Positions 45,006-53,519 are shown, numbered from the stretch's first letter. The stretch is 64,000 nucleotides of DNA from Alkaliphilus metalliredigens QYMF (GCF_000016985.1 NC_009633.1:3887539-3951538), one strand, 5' to 3'. Notes: generated by a model from the sequence alone, not told the origin. Made by a program: numbers and translations.

Positions 45006-45026
45006 TTTCTCACCTCCTACTCATAA

Positions 45027-45052
45027 GACTTGGCTAAAACAAAAACGTTTCA
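45027..45052 (-). promoter_or_regulatory. ECF-type promoter of the sigma operon
   Basis: Minus strand TGAAAC (45052-45047), 16 bases, then AGTC (45030-45027). The spacing and -35 are those of sigma-W/ECF promoters (TGAAAC-N16-CGTA). About 22 bases before the sigma start. The gap 45053-45347 otherwise holds nothing I can identify. Confidence 0.55.
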
Positions 45053-45347
45053 ATATTTTTTTATTTTTGTTGTTAAAACTAAATATATTTTCCCTTTGAA
45101 AATTTCTATATGAATCTCACAGAAAATATCTCCCTCAAACCCTTAAATAATCTGTGCTTAATAGTTTCTCAAAAGATATTTTCTTCTATACGCTTACGCT
45201 AAACACCTATCCTATTTGTTATAAGCTCTGAATTTAAGGTACTTCTTTGATTCAGTGTAAAAGTTAACCCCAAAGCAAAATTCCCCCAAACAATAGTCTG
45301 AGGTAATATAAAACATACTTTTCATTTTTCTTAAACTTCTACATCCC

Positions 45348-45590
45348 TTAATATGATTTACATTTTTTTGTCATACCAGTGGTAATCATACACTTATCAC
45401 GCTTTTTGGATAATGCCTTTTCCAATAATTCCATGGCATTTGTTTTAACTTCTATATTTTCAAAAGTATAGGTCATCCCATATATCTCACTTCTTGAATC
45501 ACAATATATGCAACCATGGGTACATCCACGATATATATTCATGTTATTCTTTTTTGACAGAATTGTTTTGTATTCTTTATAATTTATCAT
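45348..45590 (-). pseudogene. Truncated radical SAM protein (SplB-like)
   Basis: The first ~68 residues carry the radical SAM motif RGCTHGCIYCDSRSE (CxxxCxxC) and TFENIEVKTNAMELLEKALSKKRDKCMITTG, typical of a spore-photolyase-like SPL family of about 290 residues. After that the frame jumps to MTKKCKSY and stops (TAA). In the family an AMxDPY segment sits between these pieces, so an internal deletion is likely and about three quarters of the protein is gone. Immediately follows the YoaP-like gene. Confidence 0.7.
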
Positions 45591-45594
45591 GTTC

Positions 45595-46341
45595 TTACAC
45601 CAAAATCTTCTTTTTCAAATGCCCTTCATTCAGTAAATGTACAGTTTTAAACCTTCCTTTATTAAATACTGCATAATTATTAAATACACAGGGGACAGAT
45701 TTAGCTTTTTCTAAAGAATTTACTTCAATCAGGTTTAACGGAATATTATTAGCTTGGCAAAATTTTTCAACCTGCTCTATACAGTTAGGAATATATGGAC
45801 ACTGCTTTGAGTAATAAATTGTAAGTTCTTTCGTATCGATTTCTTGCTTTCGTGCACTATCAGCGAAAGTAGGTTCTGCGCCATCAAATGATAACGCCAA
45901 TAGTTCATAATCGGCAATTGTATCTACTACTTCAAATCCATGGTTTAGCATATATTTTTTGTCTGTAAGGAATGGTGTTTTTTTCTTTGAACTGATAACA
46001 CAAATGCCTGATTTTCCATGACTCTTCGCATCTTCAATGCAATATTCTAATAATTTTTTTCCATGTCCCTTGCTTTTGAAACTACCTGAAACCCAAAAAC
46101 AATATATATAAATATAGTTCTCGCCATTAACAGGAACCCAAGCCGTTTCCAATGGAGCGTATTCTATAAAAACCTTTCCTTTATCGTCAAGTTTTCTAAA
46201 AACATGACCTTCTAATATTCTTTCAGCTAACCAGGCTCGCTTCACATCAACCCCATGCTGGTGCTTCTTATCAGAAATGGCACAGCACAAATGCTCTTCA
46301 GCAATGTTATTCATTTCCAAGTTAATATAATTATTACACAT
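45595..46341 (-). CDS. YoaP-like GNAT acetyltransferase with thioredoxin-like C-terminal domain
   Basis: 248 residues from ATG 46341, which has AAGGAGG upstream; the longer frame to 46395 lacks one. The N-terminal GNAT domain (about 40-160) includes YIYCFWVSGSFKSKGHGKKLLEYC, the acetyl-CoA loop. The C-terminal YoaP domain (about 180-248) starts LTIYYSKQCPYIPNCIEQV with two cysteines in a CPYIPNC arrangement. Substrate unknown. Expressed downstream of the zinc-ribbon gene. Confidence 0.8.
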   Translation of the reverse strand: MCNNYINLEMNNIAEEHLCCAISDKKHQHGVDVKRAWLAERILEGHVFRKLDDKGKVFIEYAPLETAWVPVNGENYIYIYCFWVSGSFKSKGHGKKLLEYCIEDAKSHGKSGICVISSKKKTPFLTDKKYMLNHGFEVVDTIADYELLALSFDGAEPTFADSARKQEIDTKELTIYYSKQCPYIPNCIEQVEKFCQANNIPLNLIEVNSLEKAKSVPCVFNNYAVFNKGRFKTVHLLNEGHLKKKILV

Positions 46342-46402
46342 CTCAATACCCTCCTTTTTCAAACCAAGAAGGCATAGAAATACATCTATGCCCACTCGGT
46401 AA

Positions 46403-46669
46403 TTATCCTATCTTCCAGCGTTTTAATGTAGGGAAGAACTCTTTCATCATTTTTCTGGCTTCGTCCTCATTCATGGCAGAATTTGCAGAAACCATGTGTG
46501 GAACACAAACTTCAATCATTTTTTCCATAGAAATGTCTGATGTAAATGTCCCCTCCATGTAACAATACTTACAATAGTCTTCATTCTTGGTTCCATCTAA
46601 ATTTGATCCATACATTTCATCCGTATCTCCCATTGGCATCGCACAAGATTGACAATACTTTTCTTCCAT
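46403..46669 (-). CDS. Small zinc-ribbon protein
   Basis: 88 residues with CQSCAMPMGD (about 6-15) and DYCKYCYMEGTF (about 31-42), giving two CxxC pairs typical of a putative zinc-ribbon domain family. The C-terminal half (MNEDEARKMMKEFFPTLKRW) is helical. GGAGGTATTACCG precedes ATG 46669. Upstream of the YoaP-like gene and probably in one operon; function unknown. Confidence 0.8.
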   Translation of the reverse strand: MEEKYCQSCAMPMGDTDEMYGSNLDGTKNEDYCKYCYMEGTFTSDISMEKMIEVCVPHMVSANSAMNEDEARKMMKEFFPTLKRWKIG

Positions 46670-46717
46670 CGGTAATACCTCCTTATCGTTTATATCTAGA
46701 TTATAGACTATTTAATA

Positions 46718-46733
46718 TGACAACATAGTGTCA
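46718..46733. promoter_or_regulatory. Inverted repeat upstream of the zinc-ribbon gene
   Basis: TGACA (46718-46722), six bases, TGTCA (46729-46733). It is 49 bases before the zinc-ribbon start and three bases from the end of the IS200/IS605 element. A plausible repressor site. Confidence 0.45.
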
Positions 46734-46735
46734 TA

Positions 46736-46860
46736 GTGACATACTCCCACCGCCTACGTTAACACTTAAAGGTGGGGGCTTCTTGGGACGTATCAGCTCA
46801 TGCTGATATAATTACCAAGCTAACCCCGTCTGCCCAACGGTTTCTTCATCTATTCTAGGC
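46736..46860 (-). ncRNA. Probable omega RNA (reRNA) of TnpB
   Basis: In the IS200/IS605 family the tnpB 3' end and the right end of the element are transcribed into a guide RNA, the guide being the flanking DNA. Here the stretch after the tnpB stop contains GATACGTCCCAAGAAGCC, the CCCCCACC hairpin and the GTCAC end. The guide would therefore start at 46735 and read TATGACACTATG onward. Extent estimated from family knowledge. Confidence 0.5.
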
Positions 46861-47976
46861 TACGCCTATTATTCTACATCCTTCATTCCTTATATTGATT
46901 GCAGCGTTTATATCTCTCTCGATTACTTCTCCACAGGAACAAGTCCAAACACGCTCCGAAAGAGTCAATTCTTTATTGACCCGATTGCAGAATCGACAAA
47001 GCTTACTAGAGGGATACCATTTGTCAATGACCACAAGTTGTTTTCCCTGTTCCTTGAGCTTGTACTCTAAAAATGTTTTTAGCATACCAAATCCATTATC
47101 ATTAGTTGACTTAGCAAGCTTCAGTCCCTGTGCCATGCTTCGCATATTTAGATCTTCTATCACCACTACATCATAGGCATTGGCTATCTGCCTTGATTTC
47201 TTGTGTAAGAAGTCTTTTCTTTGATTTGCTACTTTTTCATGAAGTTTAGCTACTTTTTGACGTTGCTTTTCTCTATTTTGGCTACCTTTTTTACGTTTAG
47301 ATAGCTTTCTTTGTTCTTTTTGAAGTTTTTCTTCCGCTTGGCGATAATATCTAGGATAGTTGCCTCTGTCTCCTTCATTATCTACATATAGTTCTTTTGA
47401 AGAGTAGTCTAATCCTAGGGTTGTTTCCTTAGTTGCCATGACTAAATCTGTTTGTATATCAAACTCCACAAGTATGGATATGTAATATTTTCCTGTGGCT
47501 GTCTGACTAATGGTAGCAGACTTAATCACTGAATTTTCAGGTAATTGTCTGTGCATCTTTATTTTTATGTCCTTTAATTTAGGCACCCGAATATGACTGT
47601 TATCCATCAGTCTAATGGTTCCTTTTTGATTATTGGTGGTATAGCTTTTTTTATCTCTATGTTTGCTCTTGAATTTTGGGAATCCAATTGAGTGATCTCT
47701 AAAGAAATTACCATAAGCTGTATTTAGATTGAGCTGAGCGTTTGCAAGTGCCAGGCTATCTACTTCCTTTAGCCATGGAAATTCACCCTTATAGTTGGCA
47801 GGGGTTAGATATTTTTCTTGTTTCAATGCTAGCTTGTCATGTTTATACTCTTCATATATTTCTTTTCGATTTGAAAGCATTTGATTATAGACAAATCGAA
47901 CACATCCGAAGGTCTTTTTGATGAGTTCTTCTTGCTCTCTGTTTGGAATGATTCGATATTTATAGGCTTTATTCAT
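46855..47976 (-). CDS. tnpB: TnpB RNA-guided nuclease (IS605 OrfB)
   Basis: 373 residues. N-terminal helix-turn-helix region (YKYRIIPNREQEELIKKTFGCVRFVYNQML). RuvC-like nuclease with D in TLGLDYSSKELYVD (about 205-218), E in VVIEDLNMRSMAQG (about 271-284) and D in ERDINAAINI (about 350-359). The zinc finger CRFC...CSC is between the last two. All catalytic acidic residues appear present, so it is probably active. Overlaps the tnpA stop region by four bases. Confidence 0.92.
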   Translation of the reverse strand: MNKAYKYRIIPNREQEELIKKTFGCVRFVYNQMLSNRKEIYEEYKHDKLALKQEKYLTPANYKGEFPWLKEVDSLALANAQLNLNTAYGNFFRDHSIGFPKFKSKHRDKKSYTTNNQKGTIRLMDNSHIRVPKLKDIKIKMHRQLPENSVIKSATISQTATGKYYISILVEFDIQTDLVMATKETTLGLDYSSKELYVDNEGDRGNYPRYYRQAEEKLQKEQRKLSKRKKGSQNREKQRQKVAKLHEKVANQRKDFLHKKSRQIANAYDVVVIEDLNMRSMAQGLKLAKSTNDNGFGMLKTFLEYKLKEQGKQLVVIDKWYPSSKLCRFCNRVNKELTLSERVWTCSCGEVIERDINAAINIRNEGCRIIGVA

Positions 47977-48374
47977 GACTTTTCACCTTGGCTTTCGATA
48001 TATGCTTTTATCACCTCTACCGATACGCCCCCAGTGGTCAGTAGGCAAAAACTCCTGGCCCAAAAATATTCCTTCCATAACTTTTCTCTTATGGCAGGAA
48101 ACTCTTTTTTCACTAGTCTTGAACTTGCACTTTTATATGCATTGATGAATTTTGATAGTTGTGAATTAGGATGTGCCTTGAACAAAATATGTATATGATC
48201 TATGTCTCGGTTCCATTCCTGTAAGGTAATATTATAATTTGACGCAATTTTGACAAATATGGCTTTGAGTTCTTCAGAAATAGGGTGATCAATTACCCTG
48301 CGTCTGTACTTTACCACCAAAACAAGATGATAGTACATCAAGAATACCGAGTGATTATTATTATCTAATTCCAT
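47973..48374 (-). CDS. tnpA: TnpA Y1 transposase (IS200-like)
   Basis: 133 residues from ATG 48374 (AAGAAGGTGTACTC upstream); a longer open frame to 48458 runs into the element's end. HUH motif in DIDHIHILFKA (H60, H62) and catalytic tyrosine near residue 125 in VEVIKAYIESQ. The length matches the family. Together with TnpB it makes a complete, apparently intact element. Confidence 0.9.
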   Translation of the reverse strand: MELDNNNHSVFLMYYHLVLVVKYRRRVIDHPISEELKAIFVKIASNYNITLQEWNRDIDHIHILFKAHPNSQLSKFINAYKSASSRLVKKEFPAIREKLWKEYFWARSFCLLTTGGVSVEVIKAYIESQGEKS

Positions 48375-48465
48375 GAGTACACCTTCTTTATATGGGATAT
48401 GACTGATTATGTATATTATACCATATATTAGGTCATTTCTCAAGGGACAACAATTCATCCCCCAC

Positions 48466-48813
48466 CTATAGAGGATAGGGGACTTCTTGTTGTATTAAGT
48501 TAAAAGCAGCTGATAATTTTGTTAAAACCTGAGTCGTTTCCTTGGGTTTAACCGCTTCTAGCGCTTGTAGGGCAGAAATAATCTCTTCTTGTTCTTGTTC
48601 AGTTAAAAGAGATCTATTCAATGTAAATTCAGGGAGCAGACTAATGCCGCCTCTCCTCCCCTTCTCAGTATATACCGGAATCCCTGCAATGCTAAGCGAC
48701 TCTAAATCTCTGTAAATAGTACGTTGTGATACTTCGAAACGCTCTGACAGTTCTTTCGCTGTAACCCTACCTTTACTCAATAGAATATATACAATTTCAA
48801 AAAGCCGTTTCAT
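48466..48813 (-). pseudogene. Truncated HTH/WYL-type regulator
   Basis: The N-terminal HTH of a YafY-type regulator is intact (MKRLFEIVYILLSKGRVTAKELSERFEVSQRTIYRDLESL, then IAGIPVYTEKGRRGGISLLPEF). The frame ends shortly after in sequence of the IS200/IS605 left end, so the WYL effector domain (about 180 residues) is missing. The lost part is not seen beyond the element. GGAGGTGA is 13 bases before ATG 48813, or 7 bases before a TTG at 48819, which may be the real start. It may still bind DNA. Confidence 0.7.
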
Positions 48814-48836
48814 CTGCAATCCACTCACCTCCCTGA

Positions 48837-48953
48837 TTTTAGACTCATTTTTTATTCAAAAATATACCCTCGATATGTTCCTATGAACGTATGCCGAGGG
48901 TTATAGATAAACTTTTATGACGTCATTCAAGCCATTGAAGGCAGCGGAGCTCT
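48837..48953. repeat. 117-bp direct repeat, left copy (IS1634-type target duplication)
   Basis: Identical over 117 bases to 51057-51173, then divergent at both ends. Contains a strong hairpin (ACCCTCG / CGAGGGT arms, about 48867-48902). It directly adjoins the IS left end. Confidence 0.9.
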
Positions 48954-49107
48954 CCTGACTTCAGAACATAAATTCAGAACAAATGATGAGTAAATGTTTA
49001 AATTTGAACATTTCTCATTATTTTTTTGTTTATTTACGCCCACGACTTGTCGTGGTGAATAATATGATGTATAATGTAGTTAGAGGGATTTTATGGAGGG
49101 ATTGTGC

Positions 49108-50967
49108 ATGTATATTAGTAAATCTAAAAGACCAAATGGTAAGTATTTCATATCAATTGCTAAGGGGATTAGAGATCCTGAAACTAAGAAATCAAAAAAA
49201 ATTCAGATTAAAGGTTTTGGTACTCATGATTTGGATTCTAAATCAGGTAAGAAAGCTCTTGTGCAAGCTGAAGCTGAGCTAAAAGAAATGATTAGACTAG
49301 ATGAAGCTTCTCGAGGATTTGAAAACTTTGAAGATTTTATTGTATCCATGTCAAAAGATAAGCTTTCTCTTAAGCATAAAAATATTGGCTATCTACCATA
49401 CTTAGAAATCTTTAACCAATTGAAATTACAAAGTTTCTTTTCTAAGATGGTCAAAGACTCTAAACTTGATTATTCTTTTAGCGATATGATGTTCTATCAA
49501 GTACTTGGTAGATTATTCAATCCTTCTAGTAAGCTTGAAGTAGCTACTAGAAAGGATGATTTCCTGTATGATTTTAATTTTGTAAATAACGATAATATTT
49601 ATTCCTCTTTGGATGTTTTTTCTGGATTTAATAAACATAAATCTAAAGCGTTACAAGATGGCATTCAAGTCATAAACGATATGGAGATTCTCTTAGATAC
49701 CGTTGATTCAGAGGCTAAAAAAATATTAGAAACTAACATAAACAATACCTCTCACGAATTAGAAGAACTAATAACGTCTTATGATAGTAATTTTGAAATG
49801 AATGAAAACAAACTTTTCAAACATCTCAATAAACATATGGAAAAGATTGTTCCAGAAAGAAATATATCTTTAGCCTTTTATGACTGCACAACCTATTACT
49901 TTGAGTCTTTTGATGAAGACGGTTTTAGAGAAAGAGGCATGAGTAAGGATAATAAAAGAAATGAAACACAAGTGGTTATGGGTTTATTAATAGACACAAA
50001 TGGCATCCCTATTTCCTATAGGCTTTTCAAAGGCAACAAACATGAATTACATACCATGGAAGAGGTCATTGACGATATATTAAATAATTACACCATAAAA
50101 GAAATTATTATCGTTGCTGACAGAGGCTTAAATTCAAGGGCTAACTTAGAAATGATCCGTGGCAAAGGGCTTAACTACATTGTAGGTTCTAAGGGCAGTG
50201 CAGTGCCTAAAGATCTAAAAGAGAAGAAATTCAATTCATCTTGGAACATCACTTCTAAAGCCGAGGCTAAATATAAAAGCGGCTATATCACCAGTAAAAG
50301 AAAAGTGAGTCACAATGATGAAACCTATGATGAATTAATCATAAAAAAATATTCAGATGTCTACAAAGAACGGGAGATGTTTAAACAAGATAAAATGCTT
50401 GAAAGAGCGAAAAAAAATATAAAAGATTTTACAATTAATTCAACAACTAAATCTAAAAGCAAGTATTACAAAGCTGTTGATAATCCTAAAGAGAAAATAA
50501 ACATTGAGATCGATGAAGAAAAAATTAAACAAGAACAAGAGAATTTCGGATATTTTTACATCGTTACCAATAAAGTAGAGATGAATCCAGCAGATATAAT
50601 GGTGGCTTATAAATCCCTGTATAAAATTGAAGAGTCCTTCAGAATATTAAAAACAAATTTAAAAGCAAGACCTGTGTATCACTTTAAAGAACGAAGAATC
50701 CGGTCACATTTTTTAATTTGTTATTTGGCCTTAGTCATCCAGAGAGTATTAGAGTATAAATTAGAAGAGAAAAACGTTGAAATATCTACCCATGAAATAA
50801 TCAATGGTCTAGAAGGGTTTGTTATAGATGAGATTGATTACAAAGTAGACAAATTATATATGATCTCAGACAAATTATTTAAGAGCAAAATAAACCAAGA
50901 CATATTTAAAATTGAAAAGAATGTTCTACTGAGTAATGAAATCTCCAATATAATTAAAAAGATGTAG
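49108..50967 (+). CDS. IS1634-family DDE transposase
   Basis: 619 residues from ATG 49108 (MYISKSKRPNG, GGAGGGATTGTGC upstream); the in-frame ATG at 49093 overlaps that site. DDE segments of the IS4 superfamily: first D in SLAFYDCTTYYFESF (about 270-284), second in IIIVADRGLNSRANLEMI (about 342-359), and Y-(2)-R-(3)-E-type block IEESFRILKTNLKARPVYHFKERRIRSHFLICYLAL (about 507-542). Full length and uninterrupted, so the element may be active. Confidence 0.92.
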   Translation: MYISKSKRPNGKYFISIAKGIRDPETKKSKKIQIKGFGTHDLDSKSGKKALVQAEAELKEMIRLDEASRGFENFEDFIVSMSKDKLSLKHKNIGYLPYLEIFNQLKLQSFFSKMVKDSKLDYSFSDMMFYQVLGRLFNPSSKLEVATRKDDFLYDFNFVNNDNIYSSLDVFSGFNKHKSKALQDGIQVINDMEILLDTVDSEAKKILETNINNTSHELEELITSYDSNFEMNENKLFKHLNKHMEKIVPERNISLAFYDCTTYYFESFDEDGFRERGMSKDNKRNETQVVMGLLIDTNGIPISYRLFKGNKHELHTMEEVIDDILNNYTIKEIIIVADRGLNSRANLEMIRGKGLNYIVGSKGSAVPKDLKEKKFNSSWNITSKAEAKYKSGYITSKRKVSHNDETYDELIIKKYSDVYKEREMFKQDKMLERAKKNIKDFTINSTTKSKSKYYKAVDNPKEKINIEIDEEKIKQEQENFGYFYIVTNKVEMNPADIMVAYKSLYKIEESFRILKTNLKARPVYHFKERRIRSHFLICYLALVIQRVLEYKLEEKNVEISTHEIINGLEGFVIDEIDYKVDKLYMISDKLFKSKINQDIFKIEKNVLLSNEISNIIKKM

Positions 50968-50985
50968 TGAGTGCAAAACAAAAAT

Positions 50986-51030
50986 AAAAAGTACTGAAAC
51001 CTCTGTAAACAGATGGCTTCAGCACTTTTT
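50986..51030. terminator. Hairpin terminator at the IS1634 right end
   Basis: AAAAAGTACTGAAACC pairs with GGCTTCAGCACTTTTT around TCTGT/ACAGA; T-run on both strands, so it stops the transposase transcript and inbound reads. Confidence 0.75.
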
Positions 51031-51056
51031 ATTATGAATGATGTTCCGAAGTCAGG

Positions 51057-51173
51057 TTTTAGACTCATTTTTTATTCAAAAATATACCCTCGATATGTTC
51101 CTATGAACGTATGCCGAGGGTTATAGATAAACTTTTATGACGTCATTCAAGCCATTGAAGGCAGCGGAGCTCT
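51057..51173. repeat. 117-bp direct repeat, right copy
   Basis: Second copy of 48837-48953. The single pre-insertion sequence would have lain directly upstream of the truncated HTH/WYL gene. The stretch 51174-51375 shows no gene. Confidence 0.9.
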
Positions 51174-51375
51174 TTTCGAATGATTAACCCCTCAATCCCT
51201 TGATTATATTGGCTATTTTTGCTCAAGCAGACAGACACACTCCACATGGTTTTTGGTAGAATGGTGATAATATTTCGCAGAAAAATCAGTACCCCCCTGG
51301 GGAATATTTTAATTTTTTCCCACTATAACCCAGTGCTCTTTCCACAATATGGGATTAACACTTGTTGAGCCACTC

Positions 51376-51590
51376 TCAAACAATCGGTATATAAATCTCT
51401 ACTAGACGTTTGTCTCCCTGTTCTTCCACTTTAGGGTAATGTTCAAGAGAAAATCTGTCATCAGGTTTTTGACCACTTGTGGGAAGCCATTTGCCATACA
51501 TATAATACAAGGCTTTGTCGTATTCACTTGGTTCTACCATAAAACTTCCAACAGCACAAAGTCTCGGGGACGCTTTGTTCGACACATTAA
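51376..51590 (-). pseudogene. 3' fragment of a GyrI-like/AraC effector-binding protein
   Basis: Reads ASPRLCAVGSFMVEP...YMYGKWLPTSGQKPDDRFSLEHYP...VEIYIPIV, the typical end of an AraC effector-binding (GyrI-like) domain. The 5' part is replaced at about 51585 by the 3' end of RAYT copy 3 and its REP repeat; the missing part is not found on the RAYT's other side. Confidence 0.65.
51567..51584 (+). repeat. REP-like repeat, left arm flanking RAYT copy 3
   Basis: GGGACGCTTTGTTCGACA. Its inverse partner is at 52371-52388 with 2 mismatches in 18. Shares only the GGGACG core with the repeats around RAYT copy 1. Confidence 0.65.
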
Positions 51591-52330
51591 GCTTTTTGAA
51601 TAATACTCCTCCCAATACCCAATACCCTCTCAAGTTGTCTAATACTGGCGCCGGTCTCTTGTTTGATTCTTTTTAATATTATGTCTCTTGTTTGATTCTC
51701 TATAAGATGCAAATTTTCCATCTCTACAATGCTTTTTATACATTCTTTTAATTCATCATCAGTATATCTTTTCCTCTCTTCGTAATCTAAACAATAATCA
51801 GTATTCTGTTGGCTATGAAATTTTATAAATTCATCTGTATCAATAAAATATCCCATGGCAATATCCCTGTCAACTATAGTGCTACGATGAAGATTCAGAT
51901 AATCAGCATAACTGCTCCATTTATAATCACATATAGTCTTAATTATACCTGCTTTCACTGGATTTTGATGGATATATCGCAATACTACCAATAGATAATT
52001 ATCATCATTCACTGCTTCACTCTGATATCTGTTTTGAAACAGATGGCCAGTTCTTCCATGTTTTCTATTATGATATTGTGCATACCCCACACTTATCCTT
52101 CTGATGGTATTCCCTATTTCTTCCTTACCCTCTTTTATAAGTAAATGAACATGGTTAGTCATAAAGCAATAAGCGACTAAAGAAATATCGCTTTTCCCCT
52201 TAGCTCTTTCAATATAATGCAAGAATTTATCATAATCATCCTCTGCTATGAAAATGTTCCTTTTATCTATACCCCGCATCATTACATGATATATTCCTGT
52301 TTGGCTTTTTTCTCTAGCATTTCTTGGCAT
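51587..52330 (-). CDS. REP-associated tyrosine transposase (RAYT), copy 3
   Basis: About 247 residues, only moderately similar to copy 1. HUH motif in CFMTNHVHLLIKEG, RYQSEAVNDDNYLLVVLRYIHQNPVKAG core, tyrosine candidate in SVGYAQYHNRKHG, and C-terminal HTH-like tail (SIRQLERVLGIGRSIIQ). Start chosen at ATG 52330 (MPRNAREKS) with GGGTG six bases upstream. Appears intact. Bounded by its own inverted REP-like pair. Confidence 0.87.
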   Translation of the reverse strand: MPRNAREKSQTGIYHVMMRGIDKRNIFIAEDDYDKFLHYIERAKGKSDISLVAYCFMTNHVHLLIKEGKEEIGNTIRRISVGYAQYHNRKHGRTGHLFQNRYQSEAVNDDNYLLVVLRYIHQNPVKAGIIKTICDYKWSSYADYLNLHRSTIVDRDIAMGYFIDTDEFIKFHSQQNTDYCLDYEERKRYTDDELKECIKSIVEMENLHLIENQTRDIILKRIKQETGASIRQLERVLGIGRSIIQKA

Positions 52331-52370
52331 TTTCATCACCCGTGATTATCTTATCATTATCAACTATACG

Positions 52371-52388
52371 TGTCAATCAAAGCGTCCC
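52371..52388 (-). repeat. REP-like repeat, right arm flanking RAYT copy 3
   Basis: Minus strand GGGACGCTTTGATTGACA. A run of imperfect TTTGACTT units follows to about 52430. No gene between here and 52540. Confidence 0.65.
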
Positions 52389-52539
52389 TTTGACTTATTT
52401 GACTTGACTTTGACTTCTTTGACTTTTACTAAAGCCCAAAGACATATCTTCTACATCTTTGAGCTCATTTTTTAATACTTAAACCTAAAAATACTTTGAT
52501 TCATTTTTTTGAACGTTGCGCTAATCCCTCATTTTCTAA

Positions 52540-52839
52540 TTATTTCATAACTTCTTTAGATGCCTTTTTCATAGGAAGAATTGTTTCTACTTCTCCATGA
52601 GGACGCGGAATTACGTGTACAGAAATCAACTCACCAACTCTTTTAGCCGCTGATGCACCTGCATCTGTTGCTGCCTTCACAGCACCTACATCGCCCCTCA
52701 CCATAACAGTTACTAAACCTGCACCAATTTGCTCTTTTCCTACTAAACTCACATTTGCCGCCTTTACCATAGCGTCTGCCGCCTCAATTGATCCCACTAA
52801 CCCTTTTGTTTCAATCATTCCTAATGCATCATACTTCAT
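52540..52839 (-). CDS. BMC-H microcompartment shell protein
   Basis: 99 residues forming one BMC domain: [30 protein letters not shown], then [24 protein letters not shown] and HVIPRPH at about 76-82. Makes the hexameric shell tiles through whose pores substrates pass. Last gene of the choline operon in this window, 23 bases after pduL. GAGGAATGAAAA precedes ATG 52839. Confidence 0.95.
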   Translation of the reverse strand: MKYDALGMIETKGLVGSIEAADAMVKAANVSLVGKEQIGAGLVTVMVRGDVGAVKAATDAGASAAKRVGELISVHVIPRPHGEVETILPMKKASKEVMK

Positions 52840-52862
52840 TTTTCATTCCTCCTAATTTTTTA

Positions 52863-53519
52863 TTATTTTTTTATTTTAACTTTAGAAAAACCATTGATAC
52901 CCATTGCATTTGCTTCTTCCATATCCACATGAAACTCTATTGCTGAGTTTTCTGTCGCTCTGATTTCAACATGATTGTAAACTCCACCTCGATTGCCACA
53001 AACTTCAACTGCAACCACTTGACCATCACTTACTCCAAAGGCTTTCGCCTCCTTGCAATGCATATGAATATGCCTTTTGGCAATAATTAATCCCTTACTC
53101 ATCATCGAAGCTCCCCTAGGACCCACAAGTGTTATCCCATCAGTTCCCTCGAGGTCTCCAGATAAACGCACTTCAGGATGAACGCCTAACTTATAACTAT
53201 CACTTGCTAAAACCTCCACTTGGGTACTCCTTCTAACTGGACCTAGAATTCGAACTTTTTCGATAGAGCCTTTAGGTCCACAGAGAATAAGTGTTTCTTT
53301 GCAAGCATATTGACCTGGTTGTGATAAATCTTTAGATTTTGTGAGCTGATAGCCTGTACCAAACAATTTATCTACATCGGATTGAGAGAGATGAGCATGT
53401 CGATTCGATACCCCTACAGGGATTTCTTCAGGGTCTTTAGGTACTGTAGAATCATTAGAAGAAGTGTTATTTTTTATTACTTCTAATAAAAGCGCTAATA
53501 CTTCTTCATGAGCACTCAT
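52863..53519 (-). CDS. pduL: PduL-type phosphotransacylase
   Basis: Converts acetyl-CoA and phosphate to acetyl-phosphate and CoA, recycling CoA in the lumen. 218 residues. Two PduL halves with zinc-binding histidines: SNRHAHLSQSDVDKLFG (about 38-54) and IAKRHIHMHCKEA (about 146-158). The first ~18 residues (AHEEVLALLLEVIKNN) form an amphipathic helix followed by a Ser/Asn-rich linker, as expected of an encapsulation peptide. Start ATG directly abuts the stop of the aldehyde dehydrogenase. Confidence 0.93.
   Translation of the reverse strand: MSAHEEVLALLLEVIKNNTSSNDSTVPKDPEEIPVGVSNRHAHLSQSDVDKLFGTGYQLTKSKDLSQPGQYACKETLILCGPKGSIEKVRILGPVRRSTQVEVLASDSYKLGVHPEVRLSGDLEGTDGITLVGPRGASMMSKGLIIAKRHIHMHCKEAKAFGVSDGQVVAVEVCGNRGGVYNHVEIRATENSAIEFHVDMEEANAMGINGFSKVKIKK

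Larger units (their letters stand above)
46736..48497 (-). mobile_element. IS200/IS605-type element with tnpA and tnpB
   Basis: Both genes are on the minus strand with a 4-base overlap. The tnpB-side end has a hairpin (CCCCCACC / GGTGGGAG arms on the minus strand, about 46742-46775) and finishes with ...GTCAC at 46736, a common end in this family. The tnpA-side end has a hairpin CCCCTAT / ATAGG-GGGG near 48463-48485; the exact outer boundary (about 48497) is estimated from where the neighbouring gene's coding sequence becomes plausible. There are no terminal inverted repeats or target duplication, as expected for the family. Confidence 0.85.
48954..51056 (+). mobile_element. IS1634-family insertion sequence, 2103 bp
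   Basis: Terminal inverted repeats: left end CCTGACTTCAGAACAT, right end (complement) CCTGACTTCGGAACAT, 15 of 16 matching. One transposase gene inside, followed by a terminator hairpin. Flanked by perfect 117-bp direct repeats. Very long, variable target duplications are a known peculiarity of IS1634. Confidence 0.9.

Noticed and set aside
45348-45590. Second selenoprotein or recoded radical SAM gene
   Set aside because: The truncated frame ends with TAA, not TGA, and the following sequence has no similarity to the rest of the family.
52380-52430. TTTGACTT tandem-like run as a regulatory array
   Set aside because: Units are imperfect and irregular, adjoining a REP repeat; simple-sequence drift is enough to explain it.
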